A DNA stretch of 64,000 nt from Lysinibacillus pakistanensis (GTDB lineage Bacteria > Bacillota > Bacilli > Bacillales_A > Planococcaceae), in contig BBDJ01000004.1 of assembly GCA_001312325.1 (NCBI GenBank), forward strand, positions 62,001-126,000. Reading direction: 5' to 3'. Under the pieces are notes generated by a model. The model was not told the origin of the DNA and made no database searches. It was given only the letters and a program-made list of their open reading frames with translations. Of the stretch, positions 52,950 through 62,525 are shown piece after piece (positions within the stretch are counted from its first letter, which is position 1; the number at the start of each line of letters is the position of its first letter). The position numbers and the translations under genes were made by a program.

Positions 52950-53396
52950 ATGACAAACGCAGTGGAACAAGAAAGTATTAAAGTAATTGTCTTTCAATTA
53001 GCCGATAAAGAATATGCAATCCCAGTGTCACATGTACAAGGGATTGAAAAATTAATGCATATTACACGTGTACCAAAAACGGCGAAATATGTGAAAGGTG
53101 TCATTAACCTTCGTGGTGTTGTAACACCAATTGTTGATTTACGAGAAAGATTTGAATTACCAATTTCTGAGCACGAAGAAACAACGCGTATCATCATTAT
53201 TTCCTTAGAAGATATGGAAGTAGGCTTCGTCGTAGACTCTGCAAATGATGTATTAGATATTCCTGCAAATTCAATTGAACCACAGCCAGAAGTAGTCGGA
53301 TCGCTTGAAGAAGAGTTTATTTCAGGAGTAGCTAAAATTGATAAACGATTATTAATTTTATTGCATTTAGAGAAAGTACTAAATCCACTAAAGTAG
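52950..53396 (+). CDS. cheW: Chemotaxis coupling protein CheW
   Basis: Links receptors to CheA. The 148-residue frame is intact and shows the CheW fold: VFQLADKEYAIPVSHVQGIE, VINLRGVVTPIVDLRERF and LEDMEVGFVVDSANDVLDI. AGAGGTG lies before the ATG. It follows cheA by 31 nt and precedes cheC. Confidence 0.96.
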   Translation: MTNAVEQESIKVIVFQLADKEYAIPVSHVQGIEKLMHITRVPKTAKYVKGVINLRGVVTPIVDLRERFELPISEHEETTRIIIISLEDMEVGFVVDSANDVLDIPANSIEPQPEVVGSLEEEFISGVAKIDKRLLILLHLEKVLNPLK

Positions 53397-53405
53397 GGAT
53401 CGATA

Positions 53406-54039
53406 ATGACACTTAATCAAAAGATTACATCACTACATTTAGATGTATTAAAGGAAATTGGGAATATTGGTGCTGCGCATGCTGCGACAGCACTTTCCAA
53501 TTTACTCGGAAAAAAAATTGATATGCGAGTACCAAAGGTAGAAATGGTGTCGTTTAATGACATGATGGAGCTTGCTGGTGGATCTGAAAATGTTGTAGTT
53601 GGCATCTATCTACGCATCGAAGGTGATGCTGAAGGCAGTATGTTCTTTATCTTGCCAATCGAACAAGCGAATCGTTTTATTCGTCGTCTTATTCATGATG
53701 AATCATTCGACTTTAAAAAAACGACCAGTTTCAGAGCTAGGGTTATCAGCCATGCAGGAAATGGGGAATATTTTATCAGGTTCCTATTTATCCGCATTAT
53801 CTGACTTTACAAATTTGAAAATTTATCCGACTGTTCCAGGACTAAGCGTTGATATGTTTGGTGCTATTATCAGTATTGGCTTAATTGAATTGTCACACGT
53901 AAGCGATAATGTTATCGTCATAAACACATCCATTTTTGAAGACGGGGTAGAGGACCACGAAACAGTAAGGGGCCACTTTTTCCTATTGCCCGATCCAGAC
54001 TCATTTGATGCTATTTTCAAAGCATTAGGAGTTTCGTAG
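53406..54039 (+). CDS. cheC: CheY-P phosphatase CheC (one frameshift)
   Basis: Dephosphorylates CheY-P and binds CheD. Two phosphatase motifs are visible: EIGNIGAAHAATALSNLLG, and after restoration EMGNILSGSYLSALSDF. The 7-A run at 53715-53721 breaks the frame at FDFKKRPVSELGLSAMQ; restored length is 210 residues. An 8-A run at 53510-53517 in the same gene is in frame. The stop directly abuts cheD. Confidence 0.95.
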
Positions 54040-54543
54040 ATGATGCTAAATAGTAGTGGGCTAGTGATTAAAGTTGGAATTGCACAAATGGATGTGGTAA
54101 AGTTACCCAACACTATCAGAACATCAGGTCTTGGATCTTGTGTAGGTGTTATTTTATATGATGAATCAAAAAAAAATTGCTGGTTTAATACATGTGATGT
54201 TGCCAGATTCAAGTTTAGGTAGACAGGAGTCAATAAACGTAGCCAAATTCGCTGATACAGGTATTTCAGCTATGATTGACTTATTAAAAATAGAAGGCGT
54301 ACAAAAATTCAAGCTAAAGGCAAAAATTGCGGTGGTGCACAGATGTTCCAATTCACCTCAGATAAAGACTCGATGCGCATTGGTCCACGTAATGTTGAGG
54401 CTGTCAAACGTGAGTTGAAACGCCATGGCATTCCATTAGTTGCAGAAGACACTGGTGGTAATAGTGGTAGAACAATTGAATTTAATCCAGCGACGTCAAC
54501 ATTACATATTCGAACAGTTAACCAAGGAGTGAGCGAAATATAA
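54040..54543 (+). CDS. cheD: Chemoreceptor glutamine deamidase CheD (two breaks)
   Basis: Deamidates receptor glutamines and activates CheC. The catalytic Cys lies in [14 protein letters not shown] and the His in [18 protein letters not shown] is restored later. Breaks: a 9-A run at 54168-54176 (restored [13 protein letters not shown]), and a 1-nt G loss at 54331-54332 (ttgcggtgg, expected ttgcgggtgg). Length becomes 167 residues. The stop overlaps the next start (TAATG). Confidence 0.94.
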
Positions 54544-54916
54544 TGTTTGGTTCTATTTTTTTACAACCTATGGGGAGCGCTAATTGCCTTTTCAATTTAT
54601 TTTTTCAGTACATTTCAAAAACCCCTTACGCCACTACGTATTCTTATAGGATCATTTATAGTAGCCATAATCGTGTTTTTCGCAATGTATATAATTCGTT
54701 TTTTTAATTGCCTATATTTTATATACACCAGAAGATAACGAAGCAATGGGTGAAGGTGAGTTGGAAGAAAACGCATCGGATGAGCATAATGAAGGCGAAC
54801 AAGAAGGATCTTCTGCTAGTTCAACTGTTGAATTTCAGGATGAAAGCTCAGAAGAAATTGCGCAAGTTGTACGAACGATGATGAGCCGTGAAGACCATCA
54901 GCAAGTAAATGCATAA
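54543..54916 (+). CDS. Uncharacterised two-helix membrane protein between cheD and sigD (two frameshifts)
   Basis: I do not recognise a family with a known function. Restored, the 123-residue protein starts MFGSIFYNLWGALIAFSIYFF, with a first membrane helix at about residues 5-22. A short basic loop (QKPLTPLRI) and a second helix, about residues 34-60 (GSFIVAIIVFFAMYIIRFLI), follow, then an acidic Glu/Ser-rich cytoplasmic tail ending MMSREDHQQVNA. Breaks are the 7-T runs 54556-54562 and 54699-54705. It is coupled to cheD (TAATG) and followed by a terminator, so it closes the upstream fla/che unit. Confidence 0.75.
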
Positions 54917-54927
54917 AATAAATAAGG

Positions 54928-54954
54928 GGGTCGCGAGTTGCGGCTCTTTTTTTT
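54928..54954 (+). terminator. Terminator between the che genes and sigD
   Basis: GGGTCGC (54928-54934) pairs with GCGGCTC (54940-54946) with two G-U pairs and a five-base loop, followed by eight T residues. Confidence 0.75.
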
Positions 54955-55140
54955 GTTATCGTAAATGCTTTGATGAGTATCAAGCAATGAGGACTACTTT
55001 GATTAACCTCTTTAGAAATATTTTCATAAAATTCACAAGCTATAAGTTAAATACCTAGCAATTAATTAAATTATGTACACTCATAAATTTAAACAATATG
55101 TGAGAGAGTGGGAGAAACAAATGAAATTATGGTCGATTCT

Positions 55141-55149
55141 TGCTATAAT
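55141..55149 (+). promoter_or_regulatory. Extended -10 promoter candidate upstream of sigD
   Basis: TGCTATAAT matches the extended -10 consensus TGnTATAAT perfectly, about 250 nt before the sigD start. No good -35 lies 17 nt upstream, which is usual for extended -10 promoters. Confidence 0.55.
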
Positions 55150-55206
55150 GTAGGAAAGAATGGTAATCACTTTATCTTCATTCCGGAAGTGTTTTTTTTG
55201 TACCGA

Positions 55207-55251
55207 AAGCATAGCGGCAAATGTTTTATGCGCGTAAGCATAGCGGCAAAT
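55207..55251. repeat. Perfect 16-bp direct repeat, 29-nt period
   Basis: aagcatagcggcaaat occurs at 55207-55222 and again at 55236-55251, inside the leader before sigD. Confidence 0.85.
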
Positions 55252-55252
55252 A

Positions 55253-55317
55253 CAGAAGACTCCCAGGCCTAGGCACAATTTAAAATCCAGACGCAATTAC
55301 GCTAAGGCGAAATTGAT
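55253..55317. repeat. Dispersed palindromic repeat, shortened copy
   Basis: It starts with cagaagactccca (same 13 bases as 9409-9421) and jumps after about 7 nt to a 45-nt end section (55273-55317) that differs from 9544-9587 at three bases and one indel. The central 120 nt of the fuller copy are missing. Confidence 0.8.
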
Positions 55318-55401
55318 CTTGGCGGCTCACAACAGTGAAGTTTAGTGTTTTTCTAAACGAATAGGCGCGGTAAAGGCGTTTTCTTAAGAGAGGTGGATTT
55401 C

Positions 55402-56173
55402 ATGACACAACCAAATCTAAACGATGAACAAAAGCTGTGGAACCGTTGGATAGATGACCGTGATCCAGATGCTGGGGATTTGCTTATCAAAAAATATATT
55501 TCACTAGTATCTTATCATGTACAACGAATTGGTGCGAGCTTACCGAAAAATGTATCTCGAGATGATCTAACTAGCTTAGGCATGGTAGGTCTATTTGATG
55601 CATTAAATAAATTTGATATTAAGAGAGATTTGAAATTTGATACATACGCTTCTTTTAGAGTAAGAGGAGCAATTATAGATGGTTTACGGAAAGAAGATTG
55701 GTTGCCGCGTTCTGCTCGTGAAAAAGCTAAAAAAATTAGATGCGCAAATTGAACGGTTAGAACAAAAATATATGCGTCATGTAACTCCTGAGGAGCTTGC
55801 TGAAAATTTGGAATTACCAGTAGAGGAAGTCTATCAAACTGTACAGGAGCATTTCTTTTCGAATGTCCTTTCTATTAACGAACAACAAGATCAGGAAGAA
55901 ACGGATGGAAAGTCATTTGTTATTAGGGATGATACAACAAAAACACCTGAACAGGTTATCATTAAATCGGAATTATTGGGTGATTTAGCGGAAAATATTC
56001 AAAAGTTGAATGAAAAGGAACAATTGGTGCTTAGTTTATTTTATACAGAGGAATTGACCTTAACAGAAATCGGAGAAATGCTTGATTTATCAACTTCACG
56101 TATTTCACAAATTCACTCAAAGGCGCTTTTAAAGCTACGAAAGTTATTATCTAGTGAAATGATTAATGCCTAA
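55402..56173 (+). CDS. sigD: Motility sigma factor SigD (one frameshift)
   Basis: A sigma-28-type factor for late flagellar, chemotaxis and autolysin genes. Region 2 shows RDDLTSLGMVGLFDALNKFD and FDTYASFRVRGAIIDGLRKEDW; region 4 shows LTLTEIGEMLDLSTSRISQIHSKALLKLRK. The ATG at 55402 follows AGAGGTGG. The 7-A run at 55729-55735 breaks the frame at AREKAKKLDAQIERL; restored length is 256 residues. Unlike in B. subtilis, a terminator and a 485-nt gap separate it from the preceding operon gene. Confidence 0.95.
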
Positions 56174-56210
56174 TGATGATTAGATACATAACATTAAGGG
56201 AGGAATTCCA

Positions 56211-56518
56211 ATGAGTTTAAAGGGTGTCGAATTACAAATTGCTATTCCAAAAACGTTTGAGGCAGGGAAAATGGCAGATCAGGCTCAGCAGCAAACCTTG
56301 GCTCAACAAGCACATGCAAATGAAGCATTAAAAAAAAGAAATAGATCGCAAGCAAAAAAATTGTGAATACTTCAGAAGGTATGGATGAGATTAGTGAAGA
56401 TGAAGAGGCGGGCGGCGAGTACATTAAGGGAACTCGCAAAAAAAAGAAAGAGAGTGACAATCAAGAAAAACAGGCACGACATCCGTTTAAAGGAAATTTT
56501 GTAGATTTTAGTGGATAG
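56211..56518 (+). CDS. Small conserved hydrophilic protein after sigD (two frameshifts)
   Basis: Restored, this is a 101-residue soluble, highly charged protein: MSLKGVELQIAIPKTFEAGK, a Gln/Ala-rich helix, a Lys/Glu-rich middle and a tail HPFKGNFVDFSG. I recall similar short proteins at flagellar loci of other Bacillales, but no function is established. GGGAGGAA precedes the ATG. Breaks: 8-A run 56330-56337 and 7-A run 56354-56360. It stands between sigD and the swrB-like gene. Confidence 0.72.
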
Positions 56519-56527
56519 GAGTTTACT

Positions 56528-57103
56528 ATGGCAACCATACTAATTACGATTCTATTTTTCTTACAGTTGCTTTCGTTTTACTTCCTTATTATTTTAAATA
56601 CGAAACTAGCTAAATTTAAAGATTTAGAAAAAAAACAGGAACGTTTAATGCGCGAAATGGATGATACAATTAGTGTCTATTTAGCAGATATGAAAGACGA
56701 GAATGATCGTTTAATACAAGAACTACACAGCGTTTCAAAATCTGAATTGAACGTAAATGCTATCCAGCAGGCTGAAAAAAATTGTCATTCAGAAAGAGCA
56801 AGAGCCTCTTCCTGAAAAAAATGAAAAAAAGAACAAGAATCTCCTAATTTAGAAACCGATTCACGAAAATATATACCTAAAAATATTGTTGCGAGTGCTT
56901 ATTCACGCCAGCAACAGTCTGTTTCAAAAGCAGCTCAATCTGATAGTATGGCTAATGAGACAGAAAAGGAACAACCAAAGGTATTCACAATGGAGCAACA
57001 AGCCATTGAATTAGCGAAGCAAGGAAAAACACCAGAGGAAATTGCAAAACAACTCCAAAAAGGCAAGACAGAAATCGAGCTTTTATTGAAATTTCATGGC
57101 TAA
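56528..57103 (+). CDS. swrB: SwrB-like membrane-anchored protein (three frameshifts)
   Basis: A 190-residue protein with an N-terminal membrane helix (about residues 3-24, TILITILFFLQLLSFYFLII), a coiled coil (LEKKQERLMREMDDTISVYL), a variable linker and a helix-turn-helix-like tail (MEQQAIELAKQGKTPEEIAKQL). This layout and its position after sigD match SwrB/YlxL, which activates the export apparatus in B. subtilis. Sequence identity is not obvious by eye, so the symbol is tentative. Breaks: 7-A runs 56775-56781, 56815-56821 and 56824-56830. Confidence 0.7.
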
Positions 57104-57108
57104 AACAG

Positions 57109-57137
57109 TTGCGAATAGGGTAAAGCTATGATATAGT
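57109..57137 (+). promoter_or_regulatory. Possible promoter of rpsB-tsf
   Basis: TTGCGA (57109-57114) and TATAGT (57132-57137) are 17 nt apart, about 124 nt before the rpsB start. The leader between them may carry regulatory structure, which I could not define. Confidence 0.5.
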
Positions 57138-57260
57138 TGCAAATGGTGTTATTACTACACACGCATTTTGATGCAGTAAGTGGTGCTCTAAGCTTAGGGT
57201 AGCTTGTTGTAGATGATAAATGCGGAGGATAAAAACCAAACATATTAGGAGGAAATTCAC

Positions 57261-57983
57261 ATGTCAGTAATTTCTATGAAACAATTACTTGAAGCTGGTG
57301 TACACTTCGGTCACCAAACTCGTCGTTGGAACCCAAAAATGAAGAAATATATCTTCGTTGAACGTAACGGGATCTACATCATCGACTTACAAAAAACTGT
57401 TAAAAAATTAGAGGAAGCTTATGACTTCATGCGTCAAGTTGGTCAAGACGGTGGTAAAGTTCTTTTCGTTGGTACGAAAAAACAAGCACAAGAAGCGATC
57501 AAAGATGAAGCTGAACGTTCAGGCAACTACTACATCAACCAACGTTGGTTAGGTGGTACTCTTACAAACTTCGGTACAATTCAAAAACGTGTTGCACGTA
57601 TGAAACAAATCGAAAAAAATGGAAGAAGAAGGAACTTTTGAAGTTCTTCCTAAAAAAAGAAGTAATCCAACTTAAAAAAAGAACACGAACGTCTAATCAA
57701 ATTCTTAGGCGGTATCCGTGATATGCACGATCTTCCAGACGTAATGTTCGTGGTTGACCCACGTAAAGAACGTATTGCGGTTGCAGAAGCTCGTAAATTA
57801 AACATCCCTCTAGTAGGTATTGTTGATACTAACTGTGATCCAGATGAAATCGACTACGTAATCCCTGCTAATGATGATGCTATTCGCGCTGTTAAACTTT
57901 TAACTGCTAAAATGGCTGACGCTTTAATCGAGTCAAAACAAGGTGAAGAGGAAGCTCCAGCTGTAGAAGCTGCTGCTGAGTAA
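57261..57983 (+). CDS. rpsB: 30S ribosomal protein uS2 (three frameshifts)
   Basis: It begins [28 protein letters not shown], the uS2 signature, and later has [20 protein letters not shown] and [19 protein letters not shown]. Breaks: 7-A runs 57613-57619, 57652-57658 and 57674-57680; restored, the middle reads [27 protein letters not shown]. Length is 239 residues. AGGAGGAAA lies before the ATG. Three breaks within 70 nt of an essential gene argue strongly for a sequencing artefact. Confidence 0.96.
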
Positions 57984-57994
57984 TTCACGTTTAC

Positions 57995-58035
57995 AAAAAG
58001 GTGATAAGTGGCTCAAAACCCTTATCACCTTTTTT
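57995..58035 (+). terminator. Terminator or attenuator between rpsB and tsf
   Basis: AAAAGGTGATAAG (57996-58008) is the exact reverse complement of CTTATCACCTTTT (58021-58033), followed by more T. Since tsf has no obvious promoter of its own in the 50 nt after it, partial readthrough is likely. Confidence 0.88.
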
Positions 58036-58084
58036 AGAACCTATCATTAAATTTTGTTCAACCAATTTGAGGAGGAAACACTAA

Positions 58085-58974
58085 ATGGCAAACATTACTG
58101 CACAATTAGTAAAAGAATTACGCGAAAAAAACTGGCGCTGGTATGATGGATTGTAAAAAAAGCGTTAGTACAAACAGATGGTAACTTAGAAGCTGCTATC
58201 GATTTCTTACGTGAAAAAGGTCTATCTTCAGCTGCTAAAAAAGCTGACCGTATCGCTGCAGAAGGTACAACTTATATTTTAGAACAAGGTAACGAAGCAA
58301 TCATCCTAGAAGTAAACGCTGAAACAGACTTCGTTGCAAAAAACGATAAATTCCAAGTATTAGTTGCTTCTTTAGCAGAACAATTACTTGCTGCTAAACC
58401 AGCATCAGTTGAAGCTGCATTAGAGCTTACAAATGCTGAAGGTGTAAAAATTGTTGACCAAATTTCAACAGCAGTTGCAACAATTGGTGAAAAAATCACA
58501 CTTCGTCGTTTCGAAGTGAAAACAAAATCTGATGCTGATGCATTCGGTTCTTACTTACACATGGGTGGTCGTATTGGTGTATTAGTAACTTTAGAAGGAT
58601 CTACAGATGCTTCTGCTGCAAAAGATGTTGCTATGCATATCGCAGCAATCAACCCAACTTATGTTTCTCGCGATGAAGTTTCTGCTGAAGAGGTTGAACG
58701 TGAGCGTAAAGTATTGACTGAACAAGCACTTAACGAAGGTAAACCAGAAAACATTGTTGCTAAAATGGTGGAAGGTCGTCTTGGTAAATATTTCGAGGAT
58801 GTTTGTTTACTTGACCAAACATTCGTTAAAAACTCTGACCAAAAAGTGCGTGATTTCGTTGCATCAACTGGTGGTTCAGTAAATGGTTTCGTACGCTATG
58901 CTGTAGGTGAAGGTATCGAAAAACGTGAAGATAACTTCGCTGAAGAAGTTATGAGCCAAGTTAAAGGTAACTAA
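58085..58974 (+). CDS. tsf: Elongation factor Ts (two frameshifts)
   Basis: The nucleotide exchange factor for EF-Tu. The restored start [20 protein letters not shown] with [25 protein letters not shown] is the EF-Ts signature; the core has [14 protein letters not shown] and [11 protein letters not shown]. Breaks: 7-A runs 58125-58131 and 58155-58161. Length becomes 295 residues. AGGAGGAAA lies upstream of the ATG. It follows rpsB, as in nearly all bacteria. Confidence 0.96.
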
Positions 58975-59022
58975 TTAGCTGCATTTGATCCTAATCAAAT
59001 AATATCTAGATTTTCTAGACAA

Positions 59023-59060
59023 AAAAATGGGGAACACAATTTAACGTGTTCCCTATTTTT
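59023..59060 (+). terminator. Rho-independent terminator of tsf
   Basis: AATGGGGAACAC (59026-59037) pairs with GTGTTCCCTATT (59046-59057) with one G-U pair, extended by A/T pairs into a T tract. Confidence 0.9.
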
Positions 59061-59188
59061 CCGAAGAGAGCGAAAAGAAGGATATAATTTTCTATTCTGC
59101 CTTATTCACAACTAGTAATTATTGTAATATATACTATAATGGAAAAGGGAATAGAGATGTTTTAAATAAAGTCTGACGGAGGTTTACA

Positions 59189-59915
59189 ATGAGTGTGCCA
59201 CAATATAAACGAGTAGTTATAAAATTAAGTGGTGAAGCGTTAGCAGGAGAAGCGGGCTTCGGTTTATCACCAAAAATAATCAAGGCTGTTGCAGAGGAAG
59301 TAAAAGAAGTAGTAGATCTTGATGTAGAAGTTGCTGTTGTTGTAGGTGGCGGTAATATATGGCGTGGAAAAATCGGTAGTGAAATGGGAATGGATCGTGC
59401 GGCAGCCGATTATATGGGAATGCTGGCAACGGTTATGAATTCTTTAGCATTACAAGATGCACTTGAAAAATTAGGCATTGAAACACGTGTCCAATCTTCT
59501 ATCGTGATGACACAAGTAGCAGAACCATATATTCGTCGTAAGGCAGTTCGTCATTTGGAGAAAAAAACGTGTGGTTATTTTTGCGGCAGGTACAGGTAAC
59601 CCGTTCTTCTCAACTGATACAACTGCAGCATTACGTGCAGCAGAAATCGATGCAGATGCGATTTTAATGGCTAAAAATAATGTAGATGGTGTTTATTCTG
59701 CAGATCCAAAAGTAGATACAACTGCCATTAAATACGATACACTCACATACTTAGACGTTATTCAACAAGGCTTACAGGTAATGGATTCAACAGCTTCTAC
59801 TTTATGTATGGATAACGATATTCCGTTAATTGTCTTCTCAATTACAGAACAAGGTAATATTAAACGTGCCGTACTAGGCGAGAAAATTGGAACAGTTGTT
59901 AGGAGGAATGCATAA
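59189..59915 (+). CDS. pyrH: UMP kinase PyrH (one frameshift)
   Basis: Phosphorylates UMP to UDP for RNA and cell-wall precursors. The amino-acid-kinase fold shows [48 protein letters not shown] and [21 protein letters not shown] precedes the ATG, and a TATAAT at 59135-59140 may be the -10 of its promoter. The 7-A run at 59561-59567 breaks the frame at HLEKKRVVIF; restored length is 241 residues. The stop overlaps the frr start by 1 nt. Confidence 0.96.
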
Positions 59916-60473
59916 TGGCTAAACAAGTATTAGAACAAGCTAAAGAAAAAATGAACAAAACAATCGCAGCTTTCAGTCGTGAATTATCATCAATCCGTGC
60001 AGGACGTGCAAACGCATCTTTATTAGACCGCATTACGGTTGATTATTATGGTGCACCAACCCCGATTAATCAGCTTGCAGGTGTATCTGTACCAGAAGCA
60101 CGTTTATTAGTGATTACACCATATGATAAAACAATTCTAGGTGAGATTGAAAAGGCAATTATGAAATCAGATATTGGTATTACACCATCAAATGATGGCT
60201 CTGTCATCCGTTTAATGATTCCTGCTTTAACAGAAGAGCGTCGTAAGGATCTTGTGAAGCAAGTGAAAAAAAGAGGCAGAGGATGCAAAAATCGCTGTAC
60301 GTAACGTTCGTCGCGATGCCAATGACGATCTAAAAAAACTTGAAAAAGCTGGCGAAATCACAGAGGATGATCTACGTGGCTATGGTGAAGATATCCAAAA
60401 ATTAACAGATGAATTCATTGTAAAAGTTGATCAGGTAGCGAAAGAAAAAGAAAAAGAAATTCTAGAGGTGTAA
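59915..60473 (+). CDS. frr: Ribosome recycling factor Frr (one frameshift)
   Basis: Splits post-termination ribosomes with EF-G. It shows [35 protein letters not shown] and [25 protein letters not shown]. The 7-A run at 60266-60272 breaks the frame at [22 protein letters not shown]; restored length is 185 residues, exactly the family norm. It is translationally coupled to pyrH (TAATG). Confidence 0.97.
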
Positions 60474-60516
60474 GCAGACGCTTTACATATCTAAGATGGA
60501 ACTTTTTGAGGAGATG

Positions 60517-60552
60517 AAGGCGTCCTATACATATCAGGACGTCTTTTCTCTT
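60517..60552 (+). terminator. Rho-independent terminator of pyrH-frr
   Basis: AAGGCGTCCT (60517-60526) pairs with AGGACGTCTT (60536-60545) with one G-U pair, a 9-nt loop and TTTTCTCTTT. Confidence 0.87.
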
Positions 60553-60868
60553 TACAATTAAATCTACATGTATCAGAGTATTGGAGTTTTATACATTCAA
60601 GCTTTAATTGTTTTAGAGTGAATACCTTTCAACTATTTTTGCTTTCTTTTTAGATTAAGAAGAACTGATCTTTACTTGAAACGAAAACATAGGTGAGGAT
60701 TGCATGAAAAAAAGGGAAACCGCCCTTAAAAAAAACCTTACTTGTAAGTAGTTCTAAATGAAGCTGGTTCCTACATAGTCAATTTAGAGGGAAAAAAAAG
60801 ACAAAACATGCTTTTGTTTGTTATGATAGGTTAGTATACGTCCGATTAGTTGTAGTGGGGGAGTTAGC
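60553..60868. promoter_or_regulatory. Gap before uppS with an extended -10 promoter candidate
   Basis: These 316 bases hold no supported gene. TGTTATGAT (60819-60827) matches an extended -10 element, 42 nt before uppS. A short start-like ATG at 60704 with AGGTGAGG upstream opens a peptide of fewer than 20 codons that I do not call as a gene. Confidence 0.45.
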
Positions 60869-61664
60869 ATGTTTAAAAAGCTATTAGGTAAACAAATAAA
60901 TATGGATACACTATCATTGGGGGAACGTGTTGCCCTTGCTAAAAGCGAGCCAATTCCTGCCCATGTTGCGATTATTATGGACGGAAATGGACGGTGGGCA
61001 AAAAAAACGCGCGATGCCACGTGTTGCCGGGCACCATGAAGGTATGAAGACGGTACGAAAAGTCACTAGATTTGCGTCAGATCTTGGAATAAAGGTTCTA
61101 ACAGTGTATGCGTTCTCTACAGAAAACTGGAAGCGTCCAAAAACAGAAGTCGATTTTCTTATGCGTCTACCTGTTGAATTTTTAGGGTCCTTTTTACCCG
61201 AAATGATGGAACGTAATGTACGTGTGGAAATGATTGGAGATCCTACTTTATTGCCCGCACATACACAGAAAGCATTGTTTGAGGCGATGGAGGAAACGAA
61301 GCATAATACAGGGTTAATTTTAAATTTTGCCTTGAATTATGGAAGTCGTTCTGAAATGGTCAATGCAATGAAAACGATGCTTCAAAAAGTGCAAGATGGA
61401 CAATTAACATTACAAGATATAACAGAAGAATGTTTAACATCTCATTTGATGACAGCTCATTTACCAGAGCCGGATTTATTAATTCGTACAAGCGGTGAGG
61501 TACGATTAAGTAACTTTATGCTATGGCAGCTCGCCTATACAGAATTTTGGTTTACAGATACATTGTGGCCAGATTTTAGCGAGGAAACCTTATTGGAAGC
61601 GGTGGAAAATTATCAGAAACGTAATCGCCGTTACGGTGGGTTGAAGGGAGAAGAAACAACTTGA
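60869..61664 (+). CDS. uppS: Undecaprenyl pyrophosphate synthase UppS (one frameshift)
   Basis: The cis-prenyltransferase that makes the C55 lipid carrier for cell-wall synthesis. The catalytic Asp is in HVAIIMDGNGRWA; other signatures are TVYAFSTENWKRP, LNFALNYGSRSEMVNA and LLIRTSGEVRLSNFMLWQ. The 8-A run at 61000-61007 breaks the frame at GRWAKKRAMPRVAGH; restored length is 264 residues. The stop overlaps the cdsA start (TTGA). Confidence 0.96.
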
Positions 61665-62453
61665 AACAAAGAATCATCACAGCAATAATTGCAGCTGGGC
61701 TTTTTATTCCATTTGTTATTTATGGAAATGCACCATTTACACTACTAGTCCTTGCAATGGCTGTTGTCGGCTTTTATGAAATACTAAAAATGAAAGGTAT
61801 TTCACTTTTTTTCAGTGCCTGGTATTTTAGGGCTACTTATTTTACTGTTACTTGTTATACCTAACGGCTGGTCAGATAAGGTAGTAGATGCAATTGGCTA
61901 CTCCTCTAATTTAATGGTTGTATATGGCATCGTTTTGCTATTGCTGATATATGTCGTTCTTGTAAAAAATAAAATCACATTTGATGAAGTGGGTTTTATT
62001 TTATTAGGTGCGTTTTACGTGGGCCTTGGCTTCCATTATTTAGTTGAGACAAGAAATGAAGGGCTCGTATATGTTGTCTACTGTTTACTAATTGTTTGGA
62101 CGACTGACTCAGGAGCATATTTTGTTGGAAGAAAGCTAGGTAAAAATAAGCTATGGCCAGAAATTTCACCGAAAAAAACCATAGAAGGGTTTATAGGCGG
62201 AATTGTGATTGCAGTAATCTTTGCTGTAGGGATGCAGGCAATCTATCCATTTGCAAATGGCTACATCTCACTTATTTTCATCACAATTTTTGCATCCATC
62301 ATCGGGCAAATGGGTGATTTAGTGGAATCTGCCATAAAGCGTCATTTTGATGTGAAGGATTCAGGAACTATATTACCTGGACATGGCGGAATTTTAGATC
62401 GCTTTGATAGTCTATTATTTGTAGTGCCGCTATTACACTTTTTGCATTTTTAA
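61661..62453 (+). CDS. cdsA: Phosphatidate cytidylyltransferase CdsA (one frameshift)
   Basis: A multi-pass membrane enzyme making CDP-diacylglycerol. It starts at a TTG overlapping the uppS stop, after GAAGGGAGAAG. The CDS signature is SAIKRHFDVKDSGTILPGHG followed by GILDRFDSLL. About seven or eight hydrophobic segments are visible. The 7-T run at 61806-61812 breaks the frame at MKGISLFSVPGILGLL; restored length is 263 residues. Confidence 0.95.
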
Positions 62454-62525
62454 GGAATTAAAGCCATCTACATGAATGTTAATGTAGTTTTTCATTTGTT
62501 AGAGAGAAAAAGGGGACAATTTGTC

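Noticed and set aside
60704..60760. Short leader peptide starting at the ATG at 60704 with AGGTGAGG upstream
   Set aside because: The ribosome binding site is good, but the frame is under 20 codons and its sequence depends on two uncertain poly-A runs, so it cannot be supported.
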